Shown: positions 25,648 to 33,854 of the stretch, piece by piece
Layout: the number at the start of each line of letters is the position of its first letter
Numbering within the stretch: position 1 is the first letter of the stretch
Made by a program: the position numbers and the translations under genes
The notes under the pieces: model-generated
What the model was told of the DNA's origin: nothing
What the model saw: the letters and a program-made list of their open reading frames with translations, nothing else
The model's database searches: none
Source: Microbispora catharanthi
Lineage (GTDB): Bacteria > Actinomycetota > Actinomycetes > Streptosporangiales > Streptosporangiaceae
Direction: 5' to 3'
Length of the DNA stretch: 64,000 nucleotides
Assembly (NCBI RefSeq): GCF_006334915.2
Contig: NZ_VDMA02000028.1
Location: forward strand, 1 to 64,000

Positions 25648-27948
25648 TCAACCCCGCTTGCCCGCGGCCGCGGGCTCCTCGTCGGCGTCCAGCGCGCGGT
25701 TCCAGGCCACGTGGTTGACCTTCTCCACCGTCACGTCCGCGAGCTCACGCAGCCTGCGGAAGGTCTCGTGCTCCACCGTCCGGTCGTACGCGGCCGGATC
25801 CCACCAGTAACCGATTCCCGTGTAGCTGCCCCGGTCGGCCATGGACCGGTTGAGGTCGGCGTAGCCGAAGCCGTACGTCGACCGGATGTGCTTGGCGTAG
25901 TCGGTGAAGGCGGCTTCGAACTCCTCGGCGGAGCCGGTCAGCCGGTAGCGGGTGACGGTCATCAGCGGCGTGTCGAACTCGCCACGCGAGCCCGCTTCCT
26001 TCTCGGCGTTGACCCTGAAGATGTTCTTGCACAGGTCCAGCTCGGCGTCGGCGAGCATGGACCGCATCGTGGCCTGATGAGAGCGGAACTCGTCGGTCTG
26101 CACCACGCGCTGGAATGCCTCCTGGCTCAGCCACCATCCGAAGTTCACGTACACGGAGGGGTCGTCGGCCAAGGTCACGGCCTGGTGCGAGCCGAACCCC
26201 TCCTGCGCCCGCATGTACTCCACGTGTTCGAGGAAGAATCGCTCGAATGCCTTGGGGTCACCCTGGGTGGTGAACCTGGCGATCACGGCGATCAGGTTGC
26301 TGAGGTCCTTGCTCTCGCCCACGATGTCGAAGATCCTCTCTCGTTGCGTGCCATCGGGCCGTACGGTGAGCTCTCGCCGGGTGATGAGCTCCGCCCGCAG
26401 ATCGCGGCGCTGCACCTTGCCGTTGGGCGAGCGCGGCACCGCGCCGACCACTTCGATGTGCTCCAAGCGCTGGTAGTAGGGCACCCGATCGGCTACGAAC
26501 CGGGCGATCTCGTCTGCCACGGCGACGTGGTCCGGCACGGGCTCGCGCAGGGCGACGAAGGCGTTGGCCACCGCTCCGCTGATCTCGTCGGGGTAGCCGA
26601 CCACGGCCGACTCGGCGACCAGCGGGTGTGCCTCCAGCACGCCCTCGATCTCCGACGGCGAGACCATGTAGTTGTCCCGTTTGAAGAAGTCCTTGATCCG
26701 ATCCACGATGGTCAGCGCGCCGTCGGGGTCGAGATATCCGACGTCCCCGGTGTGCAGCCAGCCCTCGGCGTCGATGCCGGAGGGCCGGCCGGGATCGAGA
26801 TATCCCTTCATCACCTGCGGTCCGCGAACCTGCACCTCGCCGCGCTCGCCGGCGGCCAGCACGGCCCCGGACTCCAGGTCCACGATGCGGCACTCGGTGT
26901 CCGCGACCACGCGGCCCACCGTGCCCGGCCGGGGATCGCCGGGGCCCGCGGAGTGGGTCAGCGGCGAGGTCTCGGCCAGGCCGTACCCCTGGAACACCGG
27001 CACCCCGAAATGCCCGGACAGCTTCCTCGCCACCCGCGGCGCCAGCGCCGTCCCACCAGAAGCGATCATGCGGACGGTCTCCAGCCGCATGTCCGGCAGG
27101 CCGGGGTCGGCGGCGAGCCGGTTGAGCTTCATCGGAATCGTGTAGAAGTGGGTCGCGCCGACCCGGTTGGCCAGCTCGATCGCGGCCGCGTTCTCGGGAG
27201 CGACGCAGGGAACCTGCCGTGCACCGGCGAACAGTCCCGAGTTCATGTGCATCAGGTGGTATTTCGGCAGGTGGTTGAGGACGATCGAGCCGGCGTCGAG
27301 CTGGTGTGCCTCGGCGACCTGCGCGGCGTTGACCGTCAGATTGCGGTGGGTCAGCAGCACCCCGCGCGGCAGGCCGGTGGTGCCGCTGGTGAACTGGATG
27401 CAGGCGACGTCGTCGGGCGCCATCTCCGGCGGCGCCGCCATCGCGTTTCCCCGCACCTCGTAGGCGGCGCTCAGGTCGTCGATCGTACGGATGTCGTTGG
27501 CGTCCTGGACGGGTCCCGGCCCGACCAGAACCGCTTCGCGCAGGCGCGGCAACCTGTGCCTGATCTTGCGGAGCCGGGCGAACAGCTCGGTGGTGACGAA
27601 CACCAGCTTCGCCTCCGACGTGGACAGGAAGTGCTCCAGCGCGTGCTCGGGCAGCAACGGGTTGATCGGTGCCGCGATGTTGCCGCTGCGCACGATGCCG
27701 TGAAAGCCCACGACGAAATCGGGATGCGGCGGAGAGGCGATGGCGACCACGCAGCGTTCCTCGCCGAGCAGGCCGCGCAGGGCCGCCGCGCACATGGTCG
27801 CGGCGCGATCCACCTCGCCGAAGCTGATGTCCCCGTACTCCGCACGGATCGCGATGCCGTCCGGGTCACGGGCCGCCGCGGCGCCGAGCAGGCCGTCGGC
27901 CGTCCTGATCGTGTGTGTCGCGGCGCTCGCCGCGTTCTCGGCGATCAT
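25648..27948 (-). CDS. Acyl-CoA ligase fused to two ABM-type oxygenase-like domains
   Basis: A protein of 766 residues. Residues about 10-520 are an ANL adenylate-forming enzyme: P-loop FTSGTTGLPRGVLLTHRN near 180, LHTGDVGYLDPDG, DRIKDFFKRDNYMVSPSEIE, and the C-terminal catalytic lysine in PNGKVQRRD. Residues about 535-766 are two homologous ferredoxin-like repeats, each with a conserved F-x3-Y-type core and W (NFGWWLSQEAFQRVV; IGYWWDPAAYDRTVE), resembling ABM/SnoaB-like quinone-forming monooxygenases. ABM proteins are normally small free dimers; here both halves are covalently attached to a ligase. The ATG overlaps the stop of the upstream aromatase gene. The C-terminus may be degenerate or substrate-binding rather than oxygenase. 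Confidence 0.8.
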   Translation of the reverse strand: MIAENAASAATHTIRTADGLLGAAAARDPDGIAIRAEYGDISFGEVDRAATMCAAALRGLLGEERCVVAIASPPHPDFVVGFHGIVRSGNIAAPINPLLPEHALEHFLSTSEAKLVFVTTELFARLRKIRHRLPRLREAVLVGPGPVQDANDIRTIDDLSAAYEVRGNAMAAPPEMAPDDVACIQFTSGTTGLPRGVLLTHRNLTVNAAQVAEAHQLDAGSIVLNHLPKYHLMHMNSGLFAGARQVPCVAPENAAAIELANRVGATHFYTIPMKLNRLAADPGLPDMRLETVRMIASGGTALAPRVARKLSGHFGVPVFQGYGLAETSPLTHSAGPGDPRPGTVGRVVADTECRIVDLESGAVLAAGERGEVQVRGPQVMKGYLDPGRPSGIDAEGWLHTGDVGYLDPDGALTIVDRIKDFFKRDNYMVSPSEIEGVLEAHPLVAESAVVGYPDEISGAVANAFVALREPVPDHVAVADEIARFVADRVPYYQRLEHIEVVGAVPRSPNGKVQRRDLRAELITRRELTVRPDGTQRERIFDIVGESKDLSNLIAVIARFTTQGDPKAFERFFLEHVEYMRAQEGFGSHQAVTLADDPSVYVNFGWWLSQEAFQRVVQTDEFRSHQATMRSMLADAELDLCKNIFRVNAEKEAGSRGEFDTPLMTVTRYRLTGSAEEFEAAFTDYAKHIRSTYGFGYADLNRSMADRGSYTGIGYWWDPAAYDRTVEHETFRRLRELADVTVEKVNHVAWNRALDADEEPAAAGKRG

Positions 27949-28892
27949 CCTCGGCCACGGCTCTCCGCGAACGCCTTCGCGTGCTCGAGGGTGGTCATGC
28001 TGTTCTTGCCCAGGGCCTGGCGCACGAAGTCGCGTGCTTTGCGGACCGTGGCGCCCTCACCGAGCACAGCGGTCACGGCATCGCGCCTAATCATGACCGT
28101 GTGCCGCGATGTCGCGGTGACCGCACCGCCCTCCGCGCGCAGCGACCACTCACCGACGTGGGCGGACATCAGCGCGGGCACCTCGGTCTGCTTGTACACG
28201 ATCCGGTTCGGGAAGCACACCCGGACCGACTTGGTGGTGTGCACCGAGCCGTTCGCCGCCGTGGTGTCCATCTCCATGACCTGGATGCCGGGCGTGTCCT
28301 CGGCGAGCGCGAGCCGTGCGACGTGCGGCAGGCGCCGTGGCCATTCCCTCGCCTCGTAGAGGAACTCGTACACGTCGTCGATGCCGCCGTCGATCCGGAT
28401 CGAGTCGTCGAAGCTCACGGTCAGCTCGGCGAGCTCGCCGGCGGCCTCGGCCGCGTGCCTCAGCCTGTCCAGTTCGGACAGGCTGTTGCGGTCGACCGCC
28501 TTCTTGATCCAGTCCACGCCCGCCGGATCGTCGTCGAGGGCCTGGAAGTCGTGCTTGAGCAGCACCCGCGTCTCGCCCTCCGAGACCGGTTCGAGCACCC
28601 ATTCGCCGCCCATCGCCGCGACCGGCGGCTGCGAGACCTCCTGACGGAACCGCACGCGGCGGCCGGCCCGGTCGAGGACGCGCCTGGACGTCCACGTCTT
28701 GACCTCGTCGTTGGCCAGCGCCCACAGTCTGATCAGTTCCTCGTCACCGGTCTGCTCGAGCCGTTCGGCGTGGACGGTCGGCGTGAAGGTGAAGGGCCAG
28801 CGGGTGACGTCGGCGATCACCTCGTAGACGACCTCGGCCGGGGCCGGCACGGTGATCGCATGCTCGTCATGATGCGTCGCGAGCTGGGACAC
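27945..28892 (-). CDS. Didomain aromatase/cyclase (SRPBCC), copy 2
   Basis: A protein of 315 residues with two SRPBCC halves, 1-150 (TVPAPAEVVYEVIADVTRWP) and 160-315 (SIRIDGGIDDVYEFLYEARE). It lies directly after the ketoreductase in the same operon, the classical place for the first-ring aromatase of a C9-reduced chain. I therefore think it is the canonical ARO/CYC and the copy at 20721 is the extra one, but this is inference. A GTG start at 28892 is used, with GGAAGG upstream. Its stop is coupled to the ligase start. Confidence 0.85.
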   Translation of the reverse strand: MSQLATHHDEHAITVPAPAEVVYEVIADVTRWPFTFTPTVHAERLEQTGDEELIRLWALANDEVKTWTSRRVLDRAGRRVRFRQEVSQPPVAAMGGEWVLEPVSEGETRVLLKHDFQALDDDPAGVDWIKKAVDRNSLSELDRLRHAAEAAGELAELTVSFDDSIRIDGGIDDVYEFLYEAREWPRRLPHVARLALAEDTPGIQVMEMDTTAANGSVHTTKSVRVCFPNRIVYKQTEVPALMSAHVGEWSLRAEGGAVTATSRHTVMIRRDAVTAVLGEGATVRKARDFVRQALGKNSMTTLEHAKAFAESRGRG

Positions 28893-28916
28893 GGGTCAGT
28901 CCTTCCGGGACAGGGA

Positions 28917-29696
28917 TCAGTAGTTGCCGAGGCCACCGCAGACGTTGAGCGCCTGAGCGGTGATCGGTGCGGCGTCGTCCGACAGCAGGTAGGCGACCAG
29001 GCCGGCGACCTCCTCCGGAGTGGAGTAGCGGCCGATCGGGATCTTGGCCTCGAACCGGTGCAGCACCTCGTCCTGCGTGATCCCCCAGTGCTCGGCGTAT
29101 CCCTGCCGCACCTTCTCCGCCAGCGGTGTCTCCACATAGCCGGGGCAGACGGCGTTGACGGTGATCCCTGTCTTGGCCAGCTCCAGCCCGAGTGCCTTGG
29201 TCAGCCCGATCACGCCGTGCTTGGAGGCGGAGTAGGGCGCGCCGAACACCACACCCTGCTTACCGCCGGTGGACGCGATGTTGACGATCCGGCCCCGCTG
29301 CCGGTCGAGCATGCCGCCGGCGGTGAGCACCTTCCTGGTCATCAGGAAGACGCTGTTGAGATTGGTGTCGATGACGTCGTACCACAGCTCGTCGGTGATT
29401 TCGGCGGTCACCCCGCCGCCGCTGCGGCCGGCGTTGTTGACCAGCACGTCGACCGGGCCGTAGCGATCCACCGCCGCCCGGACGAACGCGTCGACGTCCG
29501 TGGCCGAGCGGACGTCACACGTCGTTCCGTCCACGTCGAGCTCGCGGTCGCGCAGCTGTTTCACGGTGATTTCCAGGTCGTCCGCACTGCGGGAACAGAC
29601 GAACACCCGCATCCCGAGACGGGCGAGCCGCTCCGTCACCGCGAGGCCGATGCCTCGCGTCGCGCCGGTCACGACGGCGACCCTCTGCTCTCCCAC
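28917..29696 (-). CDS. Polyketide ketoreductase (ActIII type)
   Basis: A protein of 259 residues with the actinorhodin-KR layout: VAVVTGATRGIGLAVTERLA, LVNNAGRSGGG, and the catalytic Tyr-Lys in APYSASKHGVIGL. It ends with the SDR motif LNVCGGLGNY. It reduces the C9 carbonyl of the poly-beta-keto chain on the ACP. First gene of the operon 29696-22857. The GTG at 29696 follows a strong GGAGGAGGAG. The promoter region shared with the plus-strand operon holds two SARP-like boxes. Confidence 0.85.
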   Translation of the reverse strand: MGEQRVAVVTGATRGIGLAVTERLARLGMRVFVCSRSADDLEITVKQLRDRELDVDGTTCDVRSATDVDAFVRAAVDRYGPVDVLVNNAGRSGGGVTAEITDELWYDVIDTNLNSVFLMTRKVLTAGGMLDRQRGRIVNIASTGGKQGVVFGAPYSASKHGVIGLTKALGLELAKTGITVNAVCPGYVETPLAEKVRQGYAEHWGITQDEVLHRFEAKIPIGRYSTPEEVAGLVAYLLSDDAAPITAQALNVCGGLGNY

Positions 29697-29748
29697 GACT
29701 CCTCCTCCGCCGGTCGGCTTGCCGGCACCGAGCGTCATCCGCGCCACT

Positions 29749-29770
29749 CGAACCGGGCTCGACGGCCGGT
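29749..29770. promoter_or_regulatory. SARP box 1 in the KR / SnoaL-like divergent promoter
   Basis: Two 11-bp repeats, TCGAACCGGGC at 29749 and TCGACGGCCGG at 29760, 53 bp from the ketoreductase start. Perfect TCGA-to-TCGA spacing of 11 bp. Confidence 0.55.
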
Positions 29771-29796
29771 GGACGCCGCCGCCTTCCATCGCGCGT

Positions 29797-29818
29797 CAAG
29801 CACCGCTTGAGAAGCGGT
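29797..29818. promoter_or_regulatory. SARP box 2 in the KR / SnoaL-like divergent promoter
   Basis: Repeats TCAAGCACCGC at 29797 and TTGAGAAGCGG at 29808, 46 bp before the plus-strand ATG at 29865. Same phase and CCGC/GCGG core as box 1, so each divergent operon may have its own SARP site. Confidence 0.45.
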
Positions 29819-29864
29819 CGTCAGCCTCGGGGTTCGAATCCGTTCTGGCCGAAAGGGCATTCTC

Positions 29865-30302
29865 ATGGCGCTGCCACCGCAGGCCCCGCAGTCCGCGGAG
29901 CTCTACCTCGCCGTCCAGCACTTCTACGCCCGCCAGATGCAGCTGCTCGACGACGGCAAGGCCGACGAGTGGGCCGCGACCTTCACCGAGGACGCGGTGT
30001 TCGCGGCGAACGCACGTCCCGAGCCGGTGCGCGGCCGCGCGGACATCGCCGCCGGCGCGCGGCAGGCGACCGAGCAGCTGGCGCTTGACGGTCTGGTCCG
30101 CCGGCACTGGCTGGGCATGCTCAGCGTCGACACGCGATCCGACGGGACGGTGCTGGCACGCAGCTACGCGTTGGTGATCTCCACGCCCAAGGGCGGGCAG
30201 GCGGCGATCCACGTGAGCACGGTGTGCGCGGATGTGCTCGTGCGGGACGGCGACGACCTGCTGGTCCGCAGCCGCCACGTCACCCGTGACGACCTGGTCT
30301 GA
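29865..30302 (+). CDS. SnoaL/NTF2-like protein
   Basis: A protein of 145 residues with the NTF2-like cone fold pattern: VQHFYARQMQLLDDGKADEW, FTEDAVFAANARPEPVRGRA, and C-terminal beta strands with the ADVLVRDGDDLLVRSRHV ending. Family members are cyclases (SnoaL), isomerases or hydroxylases in aromatic polyketide pathways; a catalytic Asp cannot be assigned with confidence here. It opens the operon that continues into the P450, epimerase and ketoreductase genes. Confidence 0.7.
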   Translation: MALPPQAPQSAELYLAVQHFYARQMQLLDDGKADEWAATFTEDAVFAANARPEPVRGRADIAAGARQATEQLALDGLVRRHWLGMLSVDTRSDGTVLARSYALVISTPKGGQAAIHVSTVCADVLVRDGDDLLVRSRHVTRDDLV

Positions 30303-30311
30303 GGAGCTGCC

Positions 30312-31475
30312 GTGATCGGCGATGTGGATGTCCCGGTGATCCCGCTGGCGCAGAGCCCGGTGTGCGCGGCCGATCCCTATCCCGGCCTGGCCCGGTTGCG
30401 CGAGCTGGCGCCGATGGTCCGGGTGCAGACCACGTTCATGGGCGAGGTCTGGCTGGTCACCCGGTACGACCTGGCCAGGGAGCTGCTCGCCGACCTGAGG
30501 TTCAGCAGGCGGCGCCCGGACGACAGCCCGGTGGCCGCGGTGGACTCCGACCCTCCCGACCACACCCGTATCCGCCGGCTGGTCGGCAAGGCCTTCACCC
30601 GCAACCGGGTCGAGCGTCTGCGCACCTGGGTGCAGGGCCTGGTGGACGGCATGCTCGACGAGATCGCCGGGGCCGGCCCGGTCGACCTGCTCGACCGGTT
30701 CGCCTACCCGCTGCCGATCGCGGTGATCTGCGAGATGCTCGGCGCCGCCGAGACCGACCGGGCCGACGTACGCCGCAGGACCGAGAAGATCCTCGCCGGA
30801 GAGGTCGCGGAGAACCGCGAGGAGGTCTACGACCGCACCAAGGAGTACATCGTCGACCTGATCGCCGCCAAACGGCGGCAGCCGGGCGACGACCTGATGA
30901 GCGCGTTGATCGCGGCCCGCGACGGCGACAGCACGCTGACCGAGCCGGAGCTGATCGAGCTGGGCATCGCGCTCATCGCAGCCGGGTACGCGACCACGAC
31001 CAACCTGATCGGCAACGGCATCCACGCGTTGCTGACCAACCCCGGCCAACTGGCGCTGCTGCACGCGCAACCCGATCTGATCGACTCGGCGGTCGAGGAG
31101 TTCCTCAGGTACGAGAGCTCGTTCAGCGCCGCCGGGCAGATCGCGAAGGAGGACGTCGACGTCGAGGGAATCGTGGTGCGAGCGGGCGAGGTCGTGCTGA
31201 TCTCGTTCTGCGGCGCCAACCGGGACCCGGCCAGATTCGAGCACCCCGACCGGCTCGACATCACGCGCAGCCCCAACCCGCACCTGGCCTTCTCACACGG
31301 CATCCATCACTGCCTCGGGGCGCCGCTCGCCCGGATGGAGGCGCAGGTCGCGATCGGCACGCTGGTGCGCCGCTTCCCGCACGCCACGCTGGCCGGGCCG
31401 ACCCGCTGGCGGGAGAACATCATGCGCGGGCTGCTCGAGCTACCGGTGGATCTGAAGGGCCGAGGTTTGGAGTGA
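30312..31475 (+). CDS. Cytochrome P450 with altered I-helix
   Basis: A protein of 387 residues. The heme-binding loop is FSHGIHHCLGAPLA, with the ligand Cys near 334. The K-helix ExxR is in VEEFLRYE, and ANRDPARFEHPDRLDI is typical of actinobacterial P450s. The I-helix oxygen-activation motif reads AAGYATTTN near 223-231, where most family members have AGxET or AGxDT; the acidic residue is missing. Such changes occur in P450s that use other proton routes or catalyse unusual chemistry. GAGGAG precedes the GTG start. It has no own ferredoxin gene nearby. Confidence 0.85.
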   Translation: MIGDVDVPVIPLAQSPVCAADPYPGLARLRELAPMVRVQTTFMGEVWLVTRYDLARELLADLRFSRRRPDDSPVAAVDSDPPDHTRIRRLVGKAFTRNRVERLRTWVQGLVDGMLDEIAGAGPVDLLDRFAYPLPIAVICEMLGAAETDRADVRRRTEKILAGEVAENREEVYDRTKEYIVDLIAAKRRQPGDDLMSALIAARDGDSTLTEPELIELGIALIAAGYATTTNLIGNGIHALLTNPGQLALLHAQPDLIDSAVEEFLRYESSFSAAGQIAKEDVDVEGIVVRAGEVVLISFCGANRDPARFEHPDRLDITRSPNPHLAFSHGIHHCLGAPLARMEAQVAIGTLVRRFPHATLAGPTRWRENIMRGLLELPVDLKGRGLE

Positions 31476-31479
31476 AGCC

Positions 31480-32103
31480 ATGAAAATCACCGAGATGGCG
31501 ATTCCGGACGCCTACCGCATCCGGCCAGAACGGATACCGGACGTGCGGGGCAACTTCTACGAGGCGTGGCGGATGAGCGAGCTCGCCGAGGCGATCGGCC
31601 GCCCGTTTCCGGTCATGCAGGTGAACTACTCGGTCTCCAGGCGCAACACCCTGCGCGGCATCCACAGCACGGCCGTGCCTCCGGGGCAGGCCAAGCTCAT
31701 CACGTGCGTACGCGGCCGGGTGCTGGACGTCGTGGTCGACCTGCGGGTCGGGTCGCCCACGTTCGGGATGTACGACACCACGATCCAGGACGAGGAGTCC
31801 GGCATCGCGGTCTACCTGGCCGACGGACTCGGTCACGCGTTCCTCGCCCTCACCGAGGGCGCGTGCATGAACTACGTGTGCGCGGAGGAGTACGTGCACG
31901 GCACCATGATCGACGTGCAGGCTCTCGACCCCGAGCTGGGAATCCCGTGGAAGCTGACCGAGCCGCCGATCATGTCGGAGAAGGACAGGGTGGCACCGAC
32001 TCTGGACGAGGCGGTCGCGATGGGCTTGCTGCCCACCTACCAGCAGTGCCGTGACGTCCGCCCGTCGCTGGACGGCGGCAGGGTCCCATCGGAGTCGAAG
32101 TGA
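31480..32103 (+). CDS. NDP-4-keto-6-deoxyhexose 3,5-epimerase (RmlC family)
   Basis: A protein of 207 residues, the usual RmlC-family length. The catalytic His is at residue 62 in NTLRGIHST (family motif LRGLH), with a Gln-containing strand GQAKLITCVRGRVLDVVVD and the Tyr-containing ACMNYVCAEEY. It inverts C3 and/or C5, giving the L-series sugar. The ATG is four bases after the P450 stop, and the stop overlaps the next start (GTGA), so it is co-translated with the 3-ketoreductase. Confidence 0.85.
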   Translation: MKITEMAIPDAYRIRPERIPDVRGNFYEAWRMSELAEAIGRPFPVMQVNYSVSRRNTLRGIHSTAVPPGQAKLITCVRGRVLDVVVDLRVGSPTFGMYDTTIQDEESGIAVYLADGLGHAFLALTEGACMNYVCAEEYVHGTMIDVQALDPELGIPWKLTEPPIMSEKDRVAPTLDEAVAMGLLPTYQQCRDVRPSLDGGRVPSESK

Positions 32104-33107
32104 GCATCACAGGTCCTGTGCGGTTCGGCGTGCTCGGCTGCGCGGACATCGCGTGGCGGCGGATGCTTCCCGCGATGGCGGCCGAGCCCGATGTCCGGCT
32201 GGTGGCCGTCGCCAGCCGCGACGAGGCCAAGGCGCGGAAGTTCGCCGCGCGGTTCGGCTGCGACGCGGTCACCGGATATCGGAACCTGCTGCTCCGATCC
32301 GACGTGGATGCCGTGTACGTGCCGCTGCCCGCGATGCTGCACGCCGAATGGGTCGAGCAGGCCCTGCTGGCGGGCAAGCACGTCTTGGCGGAGAAGCCGC
32401 TGACGTCCAGTCACCGGCAGGCGAGCAGGCTGGTCGAGCTGGCGGCGTCGCGGGGCCTGCTGCTGTTCGAGAACTTCATGTTCCTCCACCATTCGCAGCA
32501 CGCCACCGTGCGGCGGCTCCTGGCGGACGGCGCGATCGGCGAGCTGCGGGCGTTCGCCGCGGCTTTCACGATCCCTCCGAAGCCCGCGGGCGACATCCGT
32601 TATCAGGCCGATGTGGGTGGTGGCGCGCTGCTGGACGTCGGCGTCTACCCGATCCGCGCCGCGCTGCACTTCCTCGGCCCGGAACTCGGCTTCGCCGGCG
32701 GAGTGCTGCGGTGGGACACGCGCAGGAACGTGGTGAGCTCCGGCAGCATCCTGCTGACCACGCCGGAGGGAGTCGCCGCGCAGCTAACCTTCGGCATGGA
32801 GCATTCCTACCGTTCGACCTATGAACTGTCCGGGAGCACCGGCAGGATCCTGTTGGACCGGGTGTTCACACCGCCGGAGAGCTACCAGCCGGTGGTCCAC
32901 ATCGAACGCCAGGACCACAGGGAGGAACGCGTCCTGCCGGCCGACCACCAGTTCGCCAACGTCGTGCGCCACTTCACGCAGGCCCTGCGGCACGGCCGCG
33001 ACCTGGCCCTCGACGCGGAGAACACACTGCGCCAGGCCCGCCTCGTCGACGAGGTGCTGGCCTGGTCACGGATGATCCGGGTCGGCGAGGACGCCTTGAC
33101 GGAGTGA
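32100..33107 (+). CDS. NDP-hexose 3-ketoreductase (Gfo/Idh/MocA family)
   Basis: A protein of 335 residues: VRFGVLGCADIAWRRMLPAM Rossmann start, HVLAEKPLTSSHRQA with the catalytic Lys of the EKP motif near 98, and GGALLDVGVYPIRAALHFLG. It is closest in style to the 3-ketoreductases (KijD10/UrdS-type partner of the 2,3-dehydratase) that make 2,6-dideoxysugars. It forms a pair with the 2,3-dehydratase at 60658. The stop codon lies inside the TetR operator that controls the next gene. Confidence 0.8.
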   Translation: MSITGPVRFGVLGCADIAWRRMLPAMAAEPDVRLVAVASRDEAKARKFAARFGCDAVTGYRNLLLRSDVDAVYVPLPAMLHAEWVEQALLAGKHVLAEKPLTSSHRQASRLVELAASRGLLLFENFMFLHHSQHATVRRLLADGAIGELRAFAAAFTIPPKPAGDIRYQADVGGGALLDVGVYPIRAALHFLGPELGFAGGVLRWDTRRNVVSSGSILLTTPEGVAAQLTFGMEHSYRSTYELSGSTGRILLDRVFTPPESYQPVVHIERQDHREERVLPADHQFANVVRHFTQALRHGRDLALDAENTLRQARLVDEVLAWSRMIRVGEDALTE

Positions 33108-33125
33108 GCACTCACTTCGTACAGT
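33096..33125 (+). promoter_or_regulatory. Promoter and TetR operator of the regulator gene
   Basis: TTGACG at 33096-33101 and TACAGT at 33120-33125 are 18 bp apart and end six bases before the ATG at 33132, so the transcript is probably leaderless. The spacer contains the palindrome ACGGAGTGAG-CA-CTCACTTCGT at 33099-33120, one mismatch between the 10-bp arms. A near-identical palindrome lies at 56783-56804. Confidence 0.75.
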
Positions 33126-33131
33126 TGGGGC

Positions 33132-33854
33132 ATGACGAAACCAAAGCCGAATGACACTGACGTAGCCCCCTCCGCACAGCCGACCAGGCGCCGGGCCCCG
33201 AGCATGAGCCCCGAGGAACGCCGCGCCATGATCGTGCACGTGACCCTGCCGCTGGTGGCCGAGTACGGCGCCGCGGTGAAGACCAGCCAGATCGCCGCGG
33301 CGGCCGGGATCGGCGAAGCCACGATCTTCCGGGCGTTCAAGGACAAGGACGAGCTTCTCGAGGCGTGCATCGCCGAGGCGCTGCGGCCGGACAACGTGGT
33401 CGAGGCCATCCGCGCCATCCCGTTGGAGATCTCGCTGCACGAAAGGCTGCTCGAGGCCGCCTCCGCGATGGAGGCGCACATGGACAGGATGGGCCGCGTG
33501 CTCGGCGCGGTGGCCGCCTCCGGCTTCCGCAGCGGCCCCCGCAATCGCGGCGACGCGTCCGCGCAACCACGGGAGCGGGGCGAGGCGTCCGCGCAACCAC
33601 GCGAGCGGGGCAGCCGCGTCGCCGGCATCGCCGCGACCAGAGCGGCGCTCGCCGAACTGTTCGCGCCCGAGCAGCCCGCGCTGCGCCTGCCCGCCGACCA
33701 GCTCGCGGGCGTCCTGCTGGATCTGCTGTTCGCCCGGTCTCACCGGCCCGACGCCGACAGCGAACCGATCTGCTTGGCCTCGCTGATCAGGCTGTTCCTG
33801 CACGGCGCGTTCGACGCCACCAAACTGCCGGCCGAGTTTCGGGGCGGTGCTTAG
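33132..33854 (+). CDS. TetR-family repressor
   Basis: A protein of 240 residues with an N-terminal extension of about 25 residues, then the TetR HTH: VTLPLVAEYGAAVKTSQIAA, AAAGIGEATIFRAFKDKDEL. The C-terminal ligand domain is helical and contains an Arg-Glu-rich linker with a tandem repeat. The operator sits in its own promoter and a copy sits before the MFS exporter gene, so it probably senses the product and releases export genes. The stop overlaps the GTG start of the ABC transporter. Confidence 0.85.
   Translation: MTKPKPNDTDVAPSAQPTRRRAPSMSPEERRAMIVHVTLPLVAEYGAAVKTSQIAAAAGIGEATIFRAFKDKDELLEACIAEALRPDNVVEAIRAIPLEISLHERLLEAASAMEAHMDRMGRVLGAVAASGFRSGPRNRGDASAQPRERGEASAQPRERGSRVAGIAATRAALAELFAPEQPALRLPADQLAGVLLDLLFARSHRPDADSEPICLASLIRLFLHGAFDATKLPAEFRGGA
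33551..33610 (+). repeat. 30-bp in-frame tandem duplication inside the TetR gene
   Basis: Units 33551-33580 and 33581-33610 differ at two bases and encode a repeated (D/E)ASAQPRERG decapeptide in the linker after the third TetR helix set. The reading frame is kept. Confidence 0.75.

Noticed and set aside
24925-28359. 1,144-codon plus-strand open frame opposite four cluster genes
   Set aside because: Crosses gene boundaries and antisense to well-recognised enzymes; no motif.
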